Assembly: GCA_019426215.1 (NCBI GenBank)
Contig: CM033403.1
Location: 501,001-565,000 of the forward strand
Origin: Buddleja alternifolia
Taxonomy: Eukaryota > Streptophyta > Magnoliopsida > Lamiales > Scrophulariaceae
Direction: 5' to 3'
Length of the DNA stretch: 64,000 nt
Shown here one piece after another: positions 11,050-23,049 of this stretch. The notes beneath the pieces were generated by a model. It made no database searches and had not been told where the DNA came from. It worked only from the letters and a program-made list of their open reading frames with translations. Positions within the stretch are counted from its first letter, which is position 1; every line of letters starts with the position of its first letter. The position numbers were made by a program, and so were the translations under genes.

Positions 11050-11395
11050 TATTTCATCCCAAATTGCTCTTTTTGTTGGTTTCGGGACTTGTTGCCAATC
11101 CCTGATGGTAATCGGCACCTTCTACCGAGCCAGGACTCCTATGTAACCAACAAGTGTTGATTCGTTTGGGTCAACTGCTTGGCCTCTGTCATTCCAGCCG
11201 ACAGGCAGCCTTATGCCTTTACTTCTAGCATTGATGACTTTTCTCATAACCGTGACACCTCTCCATATCTCATTTTTAGCACGCCTGTCTACTCCACGTC
11301 CATCCTCCTCGGGAAAACTTTCAGCACGCTGTGAAGCCATCGACCTACAAAAGCCAAAAATGCAGAAGTTAGATTCATATACCAACAACATAATT
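11050..11395 (-). pseudogene. Ptta/En/Spm-type domain exon
   Basis: The minus frame reads WNDRGQAVDPNESTLVGYIG, then VLAR, a stop, then KVPITIRDWQQVPKPTKRAIWDE. This is the conserved Ptta/En/Spm plant transposase-associated pattern (G..VG.....F...LG.LAR..VPI...DW..VP...K..IW). Members recognise the element's subterminal repeats; here the exon is interrupted by one stop. The flanking 10704-11049 and 11396-11866 are AT-rich and non-coding, probably introns and the intergenic gap between the two CACTA ORFs. Confidence 0.7.
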
Positions 11396-11866
11396 TAAAA
11401 TTAGAAGTAATGAAGATCACAAAAATGCATAGATTATTTCTTGTTAAAGTAAACTCACTTATGAAATATAAAGATGCCATGAATATGCTATATTTTTTAC
11501 TTTATTTCCATTGGTACGACCATTTTTAATAAAGATTACAAAAATGCATAGACTATTTCTTGTTAATGTTAAAGTAAACTCACTCATGAAATATGAAGAT
11601 GGCATGAATGTTTTATTTTATTTCAGAATTTGAAGATAAAAAAAAAAGTGTATCATATAATTATCAAATAAGTTCAAATATCTTCCATCGTTTTCTTTTT
11701 ATCGTTGGCTTAGTGGTTTTTTGCTTTCCATCGGTACGACCATTTTTTTTAGTACGCCGACGAACTGATGGATTAATCCATATCCCCTCCTGGTGATCTT
11801 GTCGCATATACAATTCATCATCACTTATATCCAAGTCATTATCACTATCAATTGATTGTGAATCAC

Positions 11867-13810
11867 CTAAATAGGATTTCCTCCATCATCTTCACTTTCT
11901 TCATAGTCATCCTCAATACAAGTATTTTTGTTTGCTGATAAAACAATGGATCGCCTCTTATCAATAGGATAGGTGACAAAAAACACTTGCTTAGCTTGTG
12001 ATGCTAAAATGAAAGGTTCATCTTTGTATGCCACCCTTTCAAGGTCCACTCGAGTGAAGCTTATTTCATTATTTTGGACACCATTTTTATTTTCAACCCA
12101 CCTACACCCAAATACAGGCTCCCAAAACCAACTATAATCCATCTCTCATATACGTTCAATCACCCCATAATATGATAAATCGGCATAGATAGGGTTATTA
12201 TCTTTCGCACTTGAGATATGGATTGCTTGAGCTACAAGACTCACCCCAATATTCTGCATTGTACTTCGTTCATCTTGTTCTTTTGTATACAATGTGCTAC
12301 CATTTATACGATAACCTGAATAACAAAATACTAGTCTGCCCGGACCCATCGACAACCGTGTCAATTTATCTGAAACTGAAAGTGGATTCTCTTTCTGTTT
12401 CTCTTCAATATGCTTTCGGAACCAATCGATGAAACTCTTGTTATGCTCTCTTGAAATTCAGCTCTTATTTTTATTTGTATTTAATCTCCTAAGTTGGTCC
12501 TTGTGCTCTTCAACATATGGGTCAACCTCATCGGTGTTGTGGAGCACATATAGGTGTGTCTGCTCCCTTTGTGTGCAAGGAACACTAACTAATTCCTTTC
12601 TGATTACGTTTTCTCCTTCTGTTCTCCCTTCAACAACATGAGACTTTGTAAGCTCTGCAACGTTAGAATCTGCCAGATATTCCATGCAAAATGTAATGGC
12701 TTCATCAACTATGAACCGTTCAACAATGCAACCTTTCGATCGACTACGATTTTTCACGTAGCCTTTCAATACCTTCATATAATGCTCAGTCGGATACATA
12801 GATCTCATAAAAGCTGGTCCACATAGTTGTGTGTCTCTAACCAAGTGAATAGGTAGGTGAGTCATTATATCAAAAAACGCAGGTGGAAAATACATCTCAA
12901 GCTCACACAAAGTGATGACAATTTGTTTCTAAAGTGCAGGCAATTGTTCAGGATCAAACACCTTGCTCCACATTGCTTTGAAGAAGAAACACAATCTAGT
13001 TATAGTTTTTCTCACCTTTTTTGGCATAATGGCCCGTATAGTAATTGGTAGCAAATGATCCATGATAACATAAAAATCATGAGTCTTCATGTGCTTTAGC
13101 TTCAAGTCCTTCATTCATACAAGACTACTAATCTTTGAAAAATACCCTTCAGGAACTTTCACTCCATTCAGAAACTCACGTAATGCAATTTTTTCTTTCC
13201 TAGATAGAGTGTGAGCTGCTGGAGGCAAATAAATATGTTTTCCTTTCTTTGTTGGTGCCAATTTACCTCTTATCTTCATTTCAACCAAGTCTAACCTTGC
13301 CTTTACGCCATCTTTTATCTTTCCGGGCACATTTAGAAGTGTACCAATGACACTATTAAATACATTTTTCTCAATATCCATAATATCAAGAAAATGTCTA
13401 ACATGTAAGGACTTCCAATACGGCAACTAAAAGAAAATTGACCTTTTTTTCCACTCAGTTTTTGCAAGATCACCTGCAAAAGTCTTTCCAAATTTAATAT
13501 CCAAGTCTTTTACATTCTTAAACACGTCTTCACCAGTCAAGCACTTAGGAGCTCGAACTTCTTCTATCTTCCCATTGAAAACTTTCTTCCTCCGACGATA
13601 TCGATGTTTCCGCTTCAGCCATTTCTATGCCCTTGGAATGCATATTTCTGAGAGTATGGCAATCGATATTGATCTGTACTCTTGACACATATGGGGCATC
13701 CACATTGGCCATGTATACCATATCCCTCGAGATTAGCTCTTGTTGAAAAATCATTGATTGTTCCAAATAACATAACTCTGAGATTGAAACTTTCTTTTCT
13801 GAACCCACAA
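11867..13810 (-). pseudogene. TNP2-like CACTA transposase C-terminal part
   Basis: Read right to left: SFNLRVMLFGTINDF and a CPIC zinc pair (about 13690), then the RRRKKVFNG/LTGEDVF segment of the Transposase_21 family. After a frameshift near 13430 come LPYWKSLHVRHFLDIMDIEK, ARLDLVEMKIRGKLAP and KHIYLPPAAHTLS, then DUF4218 (CELEMYFPPAFFDIMTHLPI, about 12900) and DUF4216 (CYSGYRINGSTLYTKEQ, YYGVIE, FILASQAKQVFF, about 12330-11930). From about 13426 to 11867 a single frame is kept with about four stops. The protein cuts and joins element ends in the nucleus. The N-terminal catalytic part is absent, so it is dead. Confidence 0.88.
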
Positions 13811-13997
13811 CTACAAAACTACACTATTATAGCGCACCTATTACAGCGGTTTTGGTAAAAACGCTGAACAGAGGGACCTATTATAGCGGTTCATGGCTGA
13901 ACCGCTGTAATAGGTTAAACGAGTAGACCTATTACAACGGTTCACCCAAGAACCGCTGTAATAGGATACACCCTATTATAGCGGTTCGAGGGAAAAT
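13808..13997 (+). repeat. CACTA-type subterminal repeat block, truncated
   Basis: Starting near caactacaaaactacactatt, at least six copies of a 14-16 bp motif (CTATTATAGCGGTT and its complement AACCGCTGTAATAGG) alternate in both directions up to about 13990. Several inverted pairs are close enough to form hairpins. This is the structure of subterminal repeats at CACTA ends. It faces rightwards while the transposase is on the left in minus orientation, so it seems to be the left end of another, non-autonomous copy cut off at 13997. No matching right terminus was found. Confidence 0.55.
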
Positions 13998-14410
13998 CTC
14001 TGAATTCTTCTGATGTGAATGTTGTAACACATAAATGTGGTAGGCAAGAAGCTAACTTAAGACTCAAGTGGCATCTTAGACTAGGCCATGTTGAAGAGTA
14101 CAAGATCCACAAAATGGAAAAAGATGGGCTTTTAAGCTCACTAGGGGCGGATCCCTATCAAACATGTGAATCATGTCTCGTAGGCAAGATGGATAGATCT
14201 CCCTTCACTAGGACTTTTGAAAGAGCTACTCATGTCTTAGGATTAGCGCATACCGACGTTTGCGGACCATTTTCTGAAGGTAAAGGCTGAGGACATCTCT
14301 TAAGCAGAGACAGAGGCTAACTCTACCATTTAAGTCATGCATAAGAATGCGGTGATAAAAGGTAGAATTCTTCTGAGTGTACAGGAGAAGAATGACGTAG
14401 CTGAGATTAG
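13998..14410 (+). pseudogene. Copia GAG-pre-integrase fragment
   Basis: The frame 14015-14290 reads LKWHLRLGHVEEYKIHKMEK, then CESCLVGKMDRSPF and LAHTDVCGPF. This is the histidine/cysteine zinc region (H..H...C..C) and first integrase residues of a copia polyprotein. The rest of integrase is missing. 14291-14410 shows no recognisable coding. It is a truncated scrap of a copia element related to those at 1831 and 42033, cut on the right by the LTR at 14411. Confidence 0.75.
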
Positions 14411-16053
14411 TGTTGGGAAATATTCACCAAACGCAGCGGAAAACGGAATTTCAAATTTTTATGGTTTTTTCCCATAACCGGATCAATCCAGGGATTAATT
14501 CACATGTATGTACGATAGGGATTTAACATAATTACCCGTTGTCACGAAGTGGTTGACAAATCCTTCGAATTTGATTTCTTTAATTCTTCGAGAAAAATCT
14601 CTGGTTGAAAAATATTTGATCCAAGCAGCCTAAGTGTGCTGCCTCTAAATCGTCTCGCCAGAATAACTTGATGAAAAAAAACTTCCTCCTTCTTCTACAT
14701 TAGGCAATGGCTAGGAGAGAGAAAGGGGAGAGGAAATTTTCTTGTGGTCTTTGTAATACAACTTATGACCTAGGCTCTTTGACTAATGTGATATTTATAT
14801 CACTTAAGTCATTGCTTTAGATTCAAACTAAGCTCATTAATTACTCCTAGTGGTTGCCCCTTTTAGGTCTTATTGTGCCACATGGTGTATTAATTTTGTG
14901 CTTAGTTTATTCTATTAATTAATTAATTAATTTAATACAATTAATTAATTAATTCAATTAAATAATAGATAACTCATTTAATTAATTTTATTTCTCCAAG
15001 AAATATTATTATTTAAATCATAAATAAATTAACTTATTTCTTCAAATAATTAATTCTATTTATTTAATTTTAAGTATTCAATACTTAAAATCTTTCCACA
15101 AGAAATATTCCATTTTTCATCAAATTTTTTCTTTTTAAGCGTGACTCTTTAGGTTCATCTATATTTGGCAATGGAAGGATTCCATTGAATATGGGTCCCA
15201 CCTACCCAGTCGAGTGGTCCATATTTTAACCCAAATAAGATGAAATGATAAGATCATTATTAACCTTTCCTTTGTAAATTTCGTGTGAATATAAACTCTT
15301 CGTTTCTTTATCCCGATCAAGTAAGAGTCATGGTTTTTAGTCAAACTCAATAACTTGATACTATGCTTTATTTATAACAAGCTCAGATCATTTAATGCTT
15401 TGGCCAAAGGTTTTAGGATCTATCTTACTTATAAATGCATAGGATAATTCCTCATTCACTTACGAGGGAACGAATCCCCATCTTGGATATCAGTTAAGAC
15501 TACTACTTGCCCATTAAATTGCGGTTCGAGGTTGACCCCATCAAGGGTGAATTGGGCCTAACTTCTCTAGTGTTACAAGCATATCTTCAACTCGATTCCT
15601 CAAGTCTAAAGTTCAGACACACCTATTACAATTAATCGATTCTGTTATTGATTGTCAAAGAGTGAAAAACCCATGTGACAGAATCGATGCGAGTCATGTC
15701 TGAGTGCCACTATCTCCATCAGTGCACCTATGATATGAATCCTTCACTACTTTCTAGTGATGGAAGAGCACCTTTCTCGTCAAAGATTCATATCATACAA
15801 GTCTTCATGATTTCCAATGCCCAATTGAAATCATTGACTTGCAGACTATTTTAGTACACAAGTATCAAACCCCTCTAGTGCCTTAGAGAGTTTACTCTTG
15901 TGTTCATGGAGTTATAGTTGATTTACAATAAATAAATGCCAATTCAAAAGTAAACAACTAATTGCCTTTTTATTGATAATAAACAATTTCAAATTAATAA
16001 TGTCTTTATATTTACTAATCCTCTTGTGACATTTGAGGACATTAACCCTAACA
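14411..16053 (-). repeat. 3' LTR of the gag-pol-less copia element
   Basis: On the minus strand it starts TGTTAGGGTTAATGTCC at 16053 and ends ...TATTTCCCAACA at 14411, about 1.64 kb. It is highly similar to 17738-19175. It carries CTTTGGCCAAAG at 15398-15409 and the TTTCCGCTGCGTTTG block near its end. Confidence 0.9.
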
Positions 16054-16504
16054 ATCTCTTGCAACCTTGCTGGTATTTGGCCTAGTTAATCCATTAAAGT
16101 GATGTCCAACATCAACCCATCAAATGGATGATTCAATGTGTTTGTCCATTATTCATCAAATCTCAATCTATTATCGATAATATTGATTTATGAATAATTT
16201 CAGTTCAATCCACTGACTTTCTATATGTCTAACAATTGAATTTCACCTTGCAACCTTTTGCTGGTATTTGGGGTGAAATTTGTTCTCGACCAACGAAATT
16301 ACATGCACTTAGGAAAAGTATAAAGTATACTTCAATATATAACCCCCATTGCTTAGGGACGTTATTATACATTAAGTATCAATTTAATTTCTCCTAAGTT
16401 TAGTGGAGGACAGGATATCTAGTACCCTTTACTAACTTAATATATTAAATGTGGGAGAATTTGAGTTATTAATTAGGTCTCACTTTGCACATTAATCCAT
16501 TTTA

Positions 16505-16540
<36 letters not shown>

Positions 16541-17340
16541 ATGGATCAATAAATAAATAGCAATCCTATAAAGCTAACAACACATGATTCATGGACCATA
16601 TTTTCTAGATTGAAACAAGCCCCAATGTTTCAATCATAAAATAAAAAGAAACTATACTAAAGCTTCCAAAGCTCCTTCTTGAATCTCCTCGGCTCGACTT
16701 GAATTTCTCCATTGGGCCTATTTCTATTTCTAGCTATTACATTTTATCATAAGCCACCTATACAAAATTTATTTAGAAAGAAAATAAAAAAAATAGGCTC
16801 AAAATGGCCCTTACAACCCATAAAAAAAATAGAAATTAAAACGAGCCTAAGTCCATGAATCACATCTTCCATCACATAACATGTCAAACACGATATCACA
16901 TAATACACGAAAAATATATATGTTAGTTTCTAATTAAATTCCAAATTTAGTCATTGTCATTCATATTCTCGAGGAAATTATATTTATTTAATTCCAATTG
17001 AAAGTTCAATTTTAATGAGCTACTATTAATCTGTTATTAAAATCCAATTCTAATATAAAATTAATTTCTAAGCCCATAAAATTAATTTCACAATGGAACT
17101 AATCTAATTTAATTCAAAGTCTAACTTTAATTAACATTAGATTAGATGGACATTAAATATTAAATAATTAATATTATTTATTTTGCATTAAAATCTAATT
17201 TTAACCAAAACTAAATAATATATATACATTTAATAATTGACCCGGGTCGACGCATCAGTGACCGGGTTGACCCATCAGTGACCCGGGTCGGGTTGTCCCA
17301 AACTCGTGTGTAAAGGCACACGGGTGGGCTCGCGCCATGC

Positions 17341-17381
17341 AGCCCAATCACCCGACAACCCAGCTGCCGGGTGATTGGGCT
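17341..17381. repeat. Perfect 14-bp inverted repeat in the copia leader
   Basis: AGCCCAATCACCCG (17341-17354) and CGGGTGATTGGGCT (17368-17381) are exact reverse complements around a 13-base loop. The RNA would form a strong stem a few hundred bases downstream of the primer site. The position fits a dimerisation or packaging stem, but this is inference. Confidence 0.65.
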
Positions 17382-17723
17382 CGTATAGAGCGAGCCCAAT
17401 TTTTGGCAGCAGCCCATCTCTCTCGTCAACAACAAAGAAAGATGTGCGAGCCCATCAGGCTGTGCACACGCAGCCACGTGTAACGCCGACGGCTTCCGTC
17501 ACCCCTCCGACGACAAATAGCCTGCTGAAAATTTGGGCTTTTATTTTCCATCACATAATTTACATAAAATCCAATTTTAATTAAATTCTAATGGACGAAA
17601 AATAAACATAATCCTCAAGAACATGAGAAACGTGAAATCTACAAACTTAATCATGCATCTACAAAATACAGTAAAACATGCTTCTGCAACACATAATTAC
17701 ATACGCTGAACCCCATGGATTCG

Positions 17724-17735
17724 GCTCTGATACCA
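17724..17735 (-). other. Primer binding site (tRNA-iMet type), minus strand
   Basis: GCTCTGATACCA on the plus strand is the complement of TGGTATCAGAGC. It lies two bases outside the LTR end at 17738 and fixes the minus orientation of the element. Confidence 0.9.
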
Positions 17736-17737
17736 CT

Positions 17738-19175
17738 GTTGGGGAAAAATCATCAAACGCAGTGGAAAGTAGAATTTAAATTTTTTATGGTTTTTCCCCA
17801 TAACCGGATTAATTCCGTGGTTAATTCACACGTATGTACGACAGAGATTTAACATAATTACCCGTTGTCGCGAAGTGGTTGACAAATCCTACGAATTTAA
17901 CTTCTTTAACTCTTTACGAAAAATCTCCGACTGAAAAATATTTGATCCAAGCAGTCCAAGTGTGCTGCCTCTAAATTATCTCGCCAGAATAACTTCCTCC
18001 TTCTTCTATAGTGGGCGACGGCTAGGAGAAAGAAAGGGGAGAGGAATTTTTCTTGTGGTGTTTGTAATACAACTTATGACCTAGGCTTTTTGACTAATGT
18101 CATATTTATATCACTGAAGTCATTGCTTTTGACTCAAACTAAGCTCATTAATTACTCCTAGTGGCCGCCCCTTTTAGGGCTTATTGTGCCAAATGGTGTA
18201 TTAATTTTGTGCTTAGTTTATTCTATTAATTAACTTAATCCACTTAATTAATTCAATTAAATAATAGATAACTCATTTAATTAATTTTATTTATCCAAAA
18301 AATATTATTAATTAAATCATAAATAAACTAACTTATTTCTTCAAATAATTAATTCAATTTATTTAATTTTAAGTATCCAATACTTAAAATCTTTCCACAA
18401 GAAATATTCCATTTTTCATCAAATTTTTCCTTTTTAAGCATGACCCTTTAGGTTCATCTATATTTGGTAATGGGAGGATTCCATTGAATATGGGTCCCAC
18501 CTAGCCAGTCAAGTGATCCATATTTGAACCCAAATAAGATGAAATAATTATATCATTATTAACCTTTCTTTTGTAAATACCCTGTGAATATAAACTCTTC
18601 GTTTCTTTATCTCGATCAAGTGAGAGTCATGGTTTTTAGTCAAGCTCACTACCTTGATACTATGCTTTATTTATAACAAGCTCAGATCATTTAATGCTTT
18701 GGCCAAAGAATTTAGGATCTAGCTTACTTATAAATGCAAAGGATAATTCCTGGTTCACTTATGAGGGAACGAATCTCATCTTGGATATCAGTTAAGACTA
18801 CTACTTGCCCATTAGATTGCAGTTCGAGGTTGACCCCACCAAAGGGTGAATTGGGCCTAACTACTCTAATGATGAACCTAATGTCACAAGCATATCTTCA
18901 ACTCGATTGCTCAAGTCTAAAGTTCAGACACACCTATTACAATTAATCAATTTTGTCATTGACTGTCAAAGAGTGAAACCCATGTGACAGAATCGATGCG
19001 AGTCATGTCTGAGTGCCACTATCTCCATCAGTGCACATATGATATGAATCTTTCACTACTTCCTAATGATTGACGGGCACCTTTCTCGTCAAAGATTCAT
19101 ATCATACAAGTCTTCCTGATTTCAATTGCCCAATTGGAAATCATTGAATTGCAGACTATTTTAGTACACAAGTAT
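17738..19175 (-). repeat. 5' LTR of the gag-pol-less copia element, inner part
   Basis: Similar to 14411-16053 along its whole length, with CTTTGGCCAAAG at 18697-18708. It breaks at agtat (19171-19175), the target duplication of the Sirevirus, and continues at 34752-34828, where the match to about 15850-15926 of the other LTR is clear. The outermost ~130 bp are missing beyond 34828. Confidence 0.9.
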
Positions 19176-20703
19176 TGTTAGGAAATTTCATGTTAGATGT
19201 TTTAATGATAACAATTAGGATTCTATGTTAGACCCCAAAATATGTAAGTTTAATTTTATTAGAAATCATGTATAAGCTTTGAGCGTTAGAATTGTAATAG
19301 GCTTTATAGACTTTGTTTTATTTTTATTCTAGATTGTTAGACTTAGTAGTCTTAAACTAAGCGTCTGATAATTTCTGAGTGAGCTTATCAGTAGTTAAGT
19401 TTGGAGACTCAAGCGTTTGAAGTCTGAATGAAGATGAAGATTCCAAGCGTCAAAGCTATATCAAGCGTTGATTATAGGACAGAAGTAATTCAAGGATGAA
19501 TGAGCGTCTAACAATGACTGATTTCACCTGAATTTATTTCCAAGTCCAAAAGGAGTTTAATGCAAATATTCTCAGTTTATTAATTGTCAATGGGCATTTA
19601 ATTCAAATGCATTAAATGCTGATAAGATCAATAAATGTGATAAACACTTTCGGACGTACGGAGAAGCCACCCTATTGGAATGCCAACTATTCACAGACTG
19701 CAGCACCAACTTTTGTGCAGCAGATTTTCAGGAAAAAGGACAAAAGTTGTTCACTCGCGGAAGTAGAGACACGCGGCTGTGCATGTGTCAAACAGACACT
19801 TTTTCCAAGAATGCCTATAAATAGGACTTCAACAACAAGCCAAAACAACAATCGTATTACAAGCCAAATTGCTGTTGCATTGAAGTATCAAGTACTAAAA
19901 CTCTCAGAAAAGCCAGAACATTCAAGCAAACATTCTCTTTGCTTTTCGTCAAATCCTGAGACAGTCAACCAATATCTCAAATATTCTTTTCGGAGAAACC
20001 TACATTACTACTAAGATATTCCTAGTTGTTTGAACTTTAACAAAATCAAACAAATCGTTAGAAAAACCCCTATCCAAGCCTCGTAATCTGTGTGAAGTCG
20101 AAGTTGGATACTTGCATTATTTCTTGGTGAAAGAAGCAAGAGCATAGAAATGTCTTGGAGCACTGTGTGACCAAGGAGCTCAAGTCATTTACATCCATCT
20201 CTTCCTAATTTGTAGAAGATTCTGTGTGATTCTTTGAGAATCATTTTAGTGGATTGCCTCCCAGTGTTCGAGGAGAAAAAGGACGTAGTTGGTATTACAC
20301 CACCCAACGAATCTTACAAATATTGTGTCCTTTACTTTACATTCATTTTTATCATTATCATATCATTGCATAAATCTGTTAAGTAAACACAATCAAACGG
20401 CTAAGCAAATAAGATATAGTTTGTGACGCTAAAGCTTTCAAATAGAAGACTCTAAAATCATTTCGTTGTTCTAACATTGATCACAGAAGTGAACTCTTAA
20501 AACTACTTGGTTATAGTATTCAAATCTTGAAGTCTAAGTTAACTTTCTAAAAACAGTCTTCAGTAAACGCTTAGCCAAGCGCCTGCATTTTTCAAGCATC
20601 CAATCAAAATTTAATACGAATATTTTTGAAGTAAAAAAAGACTTCAGGGTCTATTCAACCCCCCCCCCCTATAGACCCTTTTGTATGCGACTTGGGACCA
20701 ACA
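19176..20703 (+). repeat. 5' LTR of Sirevirus 1
   Basis: It is 1,528 bp, beginning TGTTAGGAAATTTCATG and ending ...GGGACCAACA. It is rich in AAGCGT/AAGCGC words (for example near 19359, 19410, 19445, 19462, 20569). A poly-C tract at 20660-20669 sits about 35 bp before the end. Confidence 0.95.
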
Positions 20704-20705
20704 AG

Positions 20706-20717
20706 TGGTATCAGAGC
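20706..20717 (+). other. Primer binding site of Sirevirus 1
   Basis: TGGTATCAGAGC, the initiator-Met tRNA type, lies two bases after the 5' LTR. Confidence 0.92.
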
Positions 20718-20798
20718 GGTTAAAGTTGAAATTTTAAAATTTCCAAGCATAACAGCTTGTTTAGATCCTTTTCGAATCTAGCTGCTTTAAATTTTTTT

Positions 20799-22963
20799 AT
20801 GGAATTTGCTAAAGTTCCTAAACTAACTGAGTCAAACTATGACACATGGAAAGTCAAAGCATTTACATATCTTTGTTCATGTGATGATGACATGTGCGAT
20901 ATTATTTCAGATGGGCCAATCAAAATATATAATGTTGTCACTAGAGCGCTTGGAGCCACAGAAGATACTCTAGATGGCTATGTGGAAAAGTCAAAACAAG
21001 AATGGTCTCCAGATGAGCATCGAAGAGCAAATTAGGACAATGTTGGTCGTAACGCTCTATATACGGCTATCGGTGATAATGACAACTTATTCAACAAGAT
21101 CAAGACATGCAATACTACTAAGGAAATTTGGGATAAGTTAGCTACAATTTGTGGTGGTTCAGCATAGATTAAAGAGATCAATCTTTCCATTGCCAAGGAA
21201 AGGTTTAACGGTTTTAAGATATTGCCCAATGAGACTTTAGAACAATTGGATATAAGATTTACAGCTCTTAATACAGAATTAACATCTTTGGGTATGAATT
21301 TACAGAATCGGGAAATGGTGGTCAACATCTTTAGAAGTCTACCTAGTAGATTTTTTATGAAGACAACTGAAATGAGAGAGTCAAGCAATTTGGATAGTTT
21401 AACTCCAGAAGATGCTTTTTTGGAACTCAAAGCATTTGAGTTTGAGTTAAATTCGGCTAGTGATGCAGTGAGCAGTCCGGTGATTGAATCTGGAGCGCTT
21501 ATAGCACCAATCAAGGGTAAATCGAGTAACAAGGGAAAAGTTTCGGATATTAGTAAGGATGAGGAACTAGCACTTCTAAATAGATTCAGAAAGTTCTTAA
21601 GATATGAAAAGAAAGGAAATAGTCCTAAGCATCAAGGACAGAGTTCATATCAAGCACTTGCTCCAGTACAACAAAGTATTGAGCGCCTCGATATTCTGCA
21701 CTTTCTCCCTCAGCGCTTCTTCAGTACCAAGCGTCTACTCAACAGAACCTCTCAGCGCCTGTGGTCTCAAAACCACAAACTGTAAGGTTAACAAATGAAC
21801 AAAAGATGAAAACTAATCTTTGTTATAATTACAGGAAACCGGGGCACTACCAGGTAAATTGCCCTTATCCAAACATATCCAAGCCCACAAGGCAGGATTA
21901 CTTGGATAGAAACCAATTCAGGAGCAACCTTCGCCAACAAGGTTTGCTAGCGGAGTCAGAACCAGCGCCCGCACCTGAAGATTTGGAGTCTTCAGAGGAG
22001 AGTGGTGATGATGATGTGCCAGTGGATGACTTAGCGCTTATTTGTCTCATGGCCAGAGATGATGAAGCGTCTCCTGAGGTAAACACTGAGATATCTTACC
22101 CTCTCTCTTATGAAGAATTACTTGACAAAGTCCAAGAATATTATAATGATTGTCAAGATGCCGCCAAATTATATCAAAATCACTTTGATATCATTTCATC
22201 GCTCAAAAGTGACAATGTGACGCTCAAGGCAGAATTGCAAGTTCAGCAGCAATGCATTGAGAAAAACAAATCACTTGAGAGTGAGATAACCAACTTGAAA
22301 AGTGATCTTGATATAATAGTTAAGAAAGAAGCTGAGTTGATTGCTAGACTTGCTAAATCAAAGCAGCTCATCTCATCATTGTCTAAAGCGTCAAGAAAGC
22401 TAGACAATGTGACTGAGATAACAAGACTATTTGGTGAGAAGATCGGTTTAGGATGCAATAAATTCGGTAAACAACCAAATAAATCTAATGTTATGGCAAA
22501 CAACAAAGGAAAGAGTGTTTTCTTTGTTGAGAAAGGTTCACAAAGTCAAACGCCAAATGAACTAATCGACAATGGTAAGAGGCCAAATGAAAAAGCCAAA
22601 GCTGACCCAGGCACGGGAAAGGCGAAAGCAAATGATTCACAAAGAAAGGTTCATCCAAACGTTCAAAAGGCTTAGGATAAACCTAACCACTGTGAATCAA
22701 GCGCTAAGCGTCCAGCACCAAAAATGCACCCCAAGCCAGCGCCAAGGAAATACCAGCGTCAATATCCACAACGGTCTAGATCATATTATCGCTACTATGA
22801 TGATTATGATTATGATTACTATTATAATCGAGGATTTTATTATACACCCAAAAATCACACACAACACAAGGTGAACAAAAAGCACACACAACACAATGTG
22901 AAACCCAAGAAGGCTAATCCTCCCGTAATGAAGATTAAGCAAATATGGGCTCCTAAAGTCTAG
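20799..22963 (+). pseudogene. Sirevirus 1 gag (capsid/nucleocapsid), broken
   Basis: The start at 20799 (MEFAKVPKLTESNYDTWK) aligns with the ATG of the second Sirevirus at 35319. Order: copia gag domain (about residues 10-200), a proline/glutamine-rich linker, a zinc knuckle, a long predicted coiled coil rich in E/K/S/L (about 22230-22450), and a basic tail with a YYDDYDYDYYYN repeat. Stops at 21033 and about 21165 replace a Leu and a Gln codon of the relative. A frameshift lies near 21690. The knuckle reads CYNY...H...C: the second cysteine has become tyrosine. It would have formed the cytoplasmic particle. Confidence 0.9.
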
Positions 22964-23049
22964 TTCAAACTAACAATGCTACTAATGTTAAAGGACCCAA
23001 GCAACAATGGGTACCCAAATAGAAATAGAACTTCCCTTTTGATTGCAGG

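Larger units (their letters stand above)
9890..13810 (-). mobile_element. Decayed CACTA (En/Spm) transposon, minus strand
   Basis: From right to left on the minus strand are the C-terminal part of a TNP2-type transposase with DUF4218 and DUF4216 regions (13810-11867), then exons of a second, Ptta/En/Spm-like ORF (11395-9905). This order is normal for plant CACTA elements. The transposase start and its catalytic N-terminal half are missing, and neither CACTA terminus can be placed. It is broken by stops and at least one frameshift. Its right edge meets a separate block of CACTA-type terminal repeats. Confidence 0.85.
16054..17737 (-). other. Leader-only interior of the deleted copia element
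   Basis: No coding similarity to gag or pol is present. On the minus strand: primer site, GC-rich block with a perfect 14-bp inverted repeat (17520-17240), AT-rich tract, a (TA)n microsatellite near 16508-16537, then the conserved tail with two copies of a ttgcaagg-type motif. The tail resembles 45600-46380 of the copia element at 42033. What remains is what a defective element would need for packaging and priming. Confidence 0.75.

Noticed and set aside
13545..13808. 87-codon minus ORF starting MGSEKKVSISEL as a separate gene
   Set aside because: Another minus frame of the same bases encodes TNP2 transposase (SFNLRVMLFGTINDF, CPIC), so this ORF is a shadow.
21032..21532. 166-codon minus ORF, and similar minus ORFs at 27281-27628, 27893-28291 and 35579-36043
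   Set aside because: They are antisense to recognisable Sirevirus gag and ORF3 frames and match nothing.
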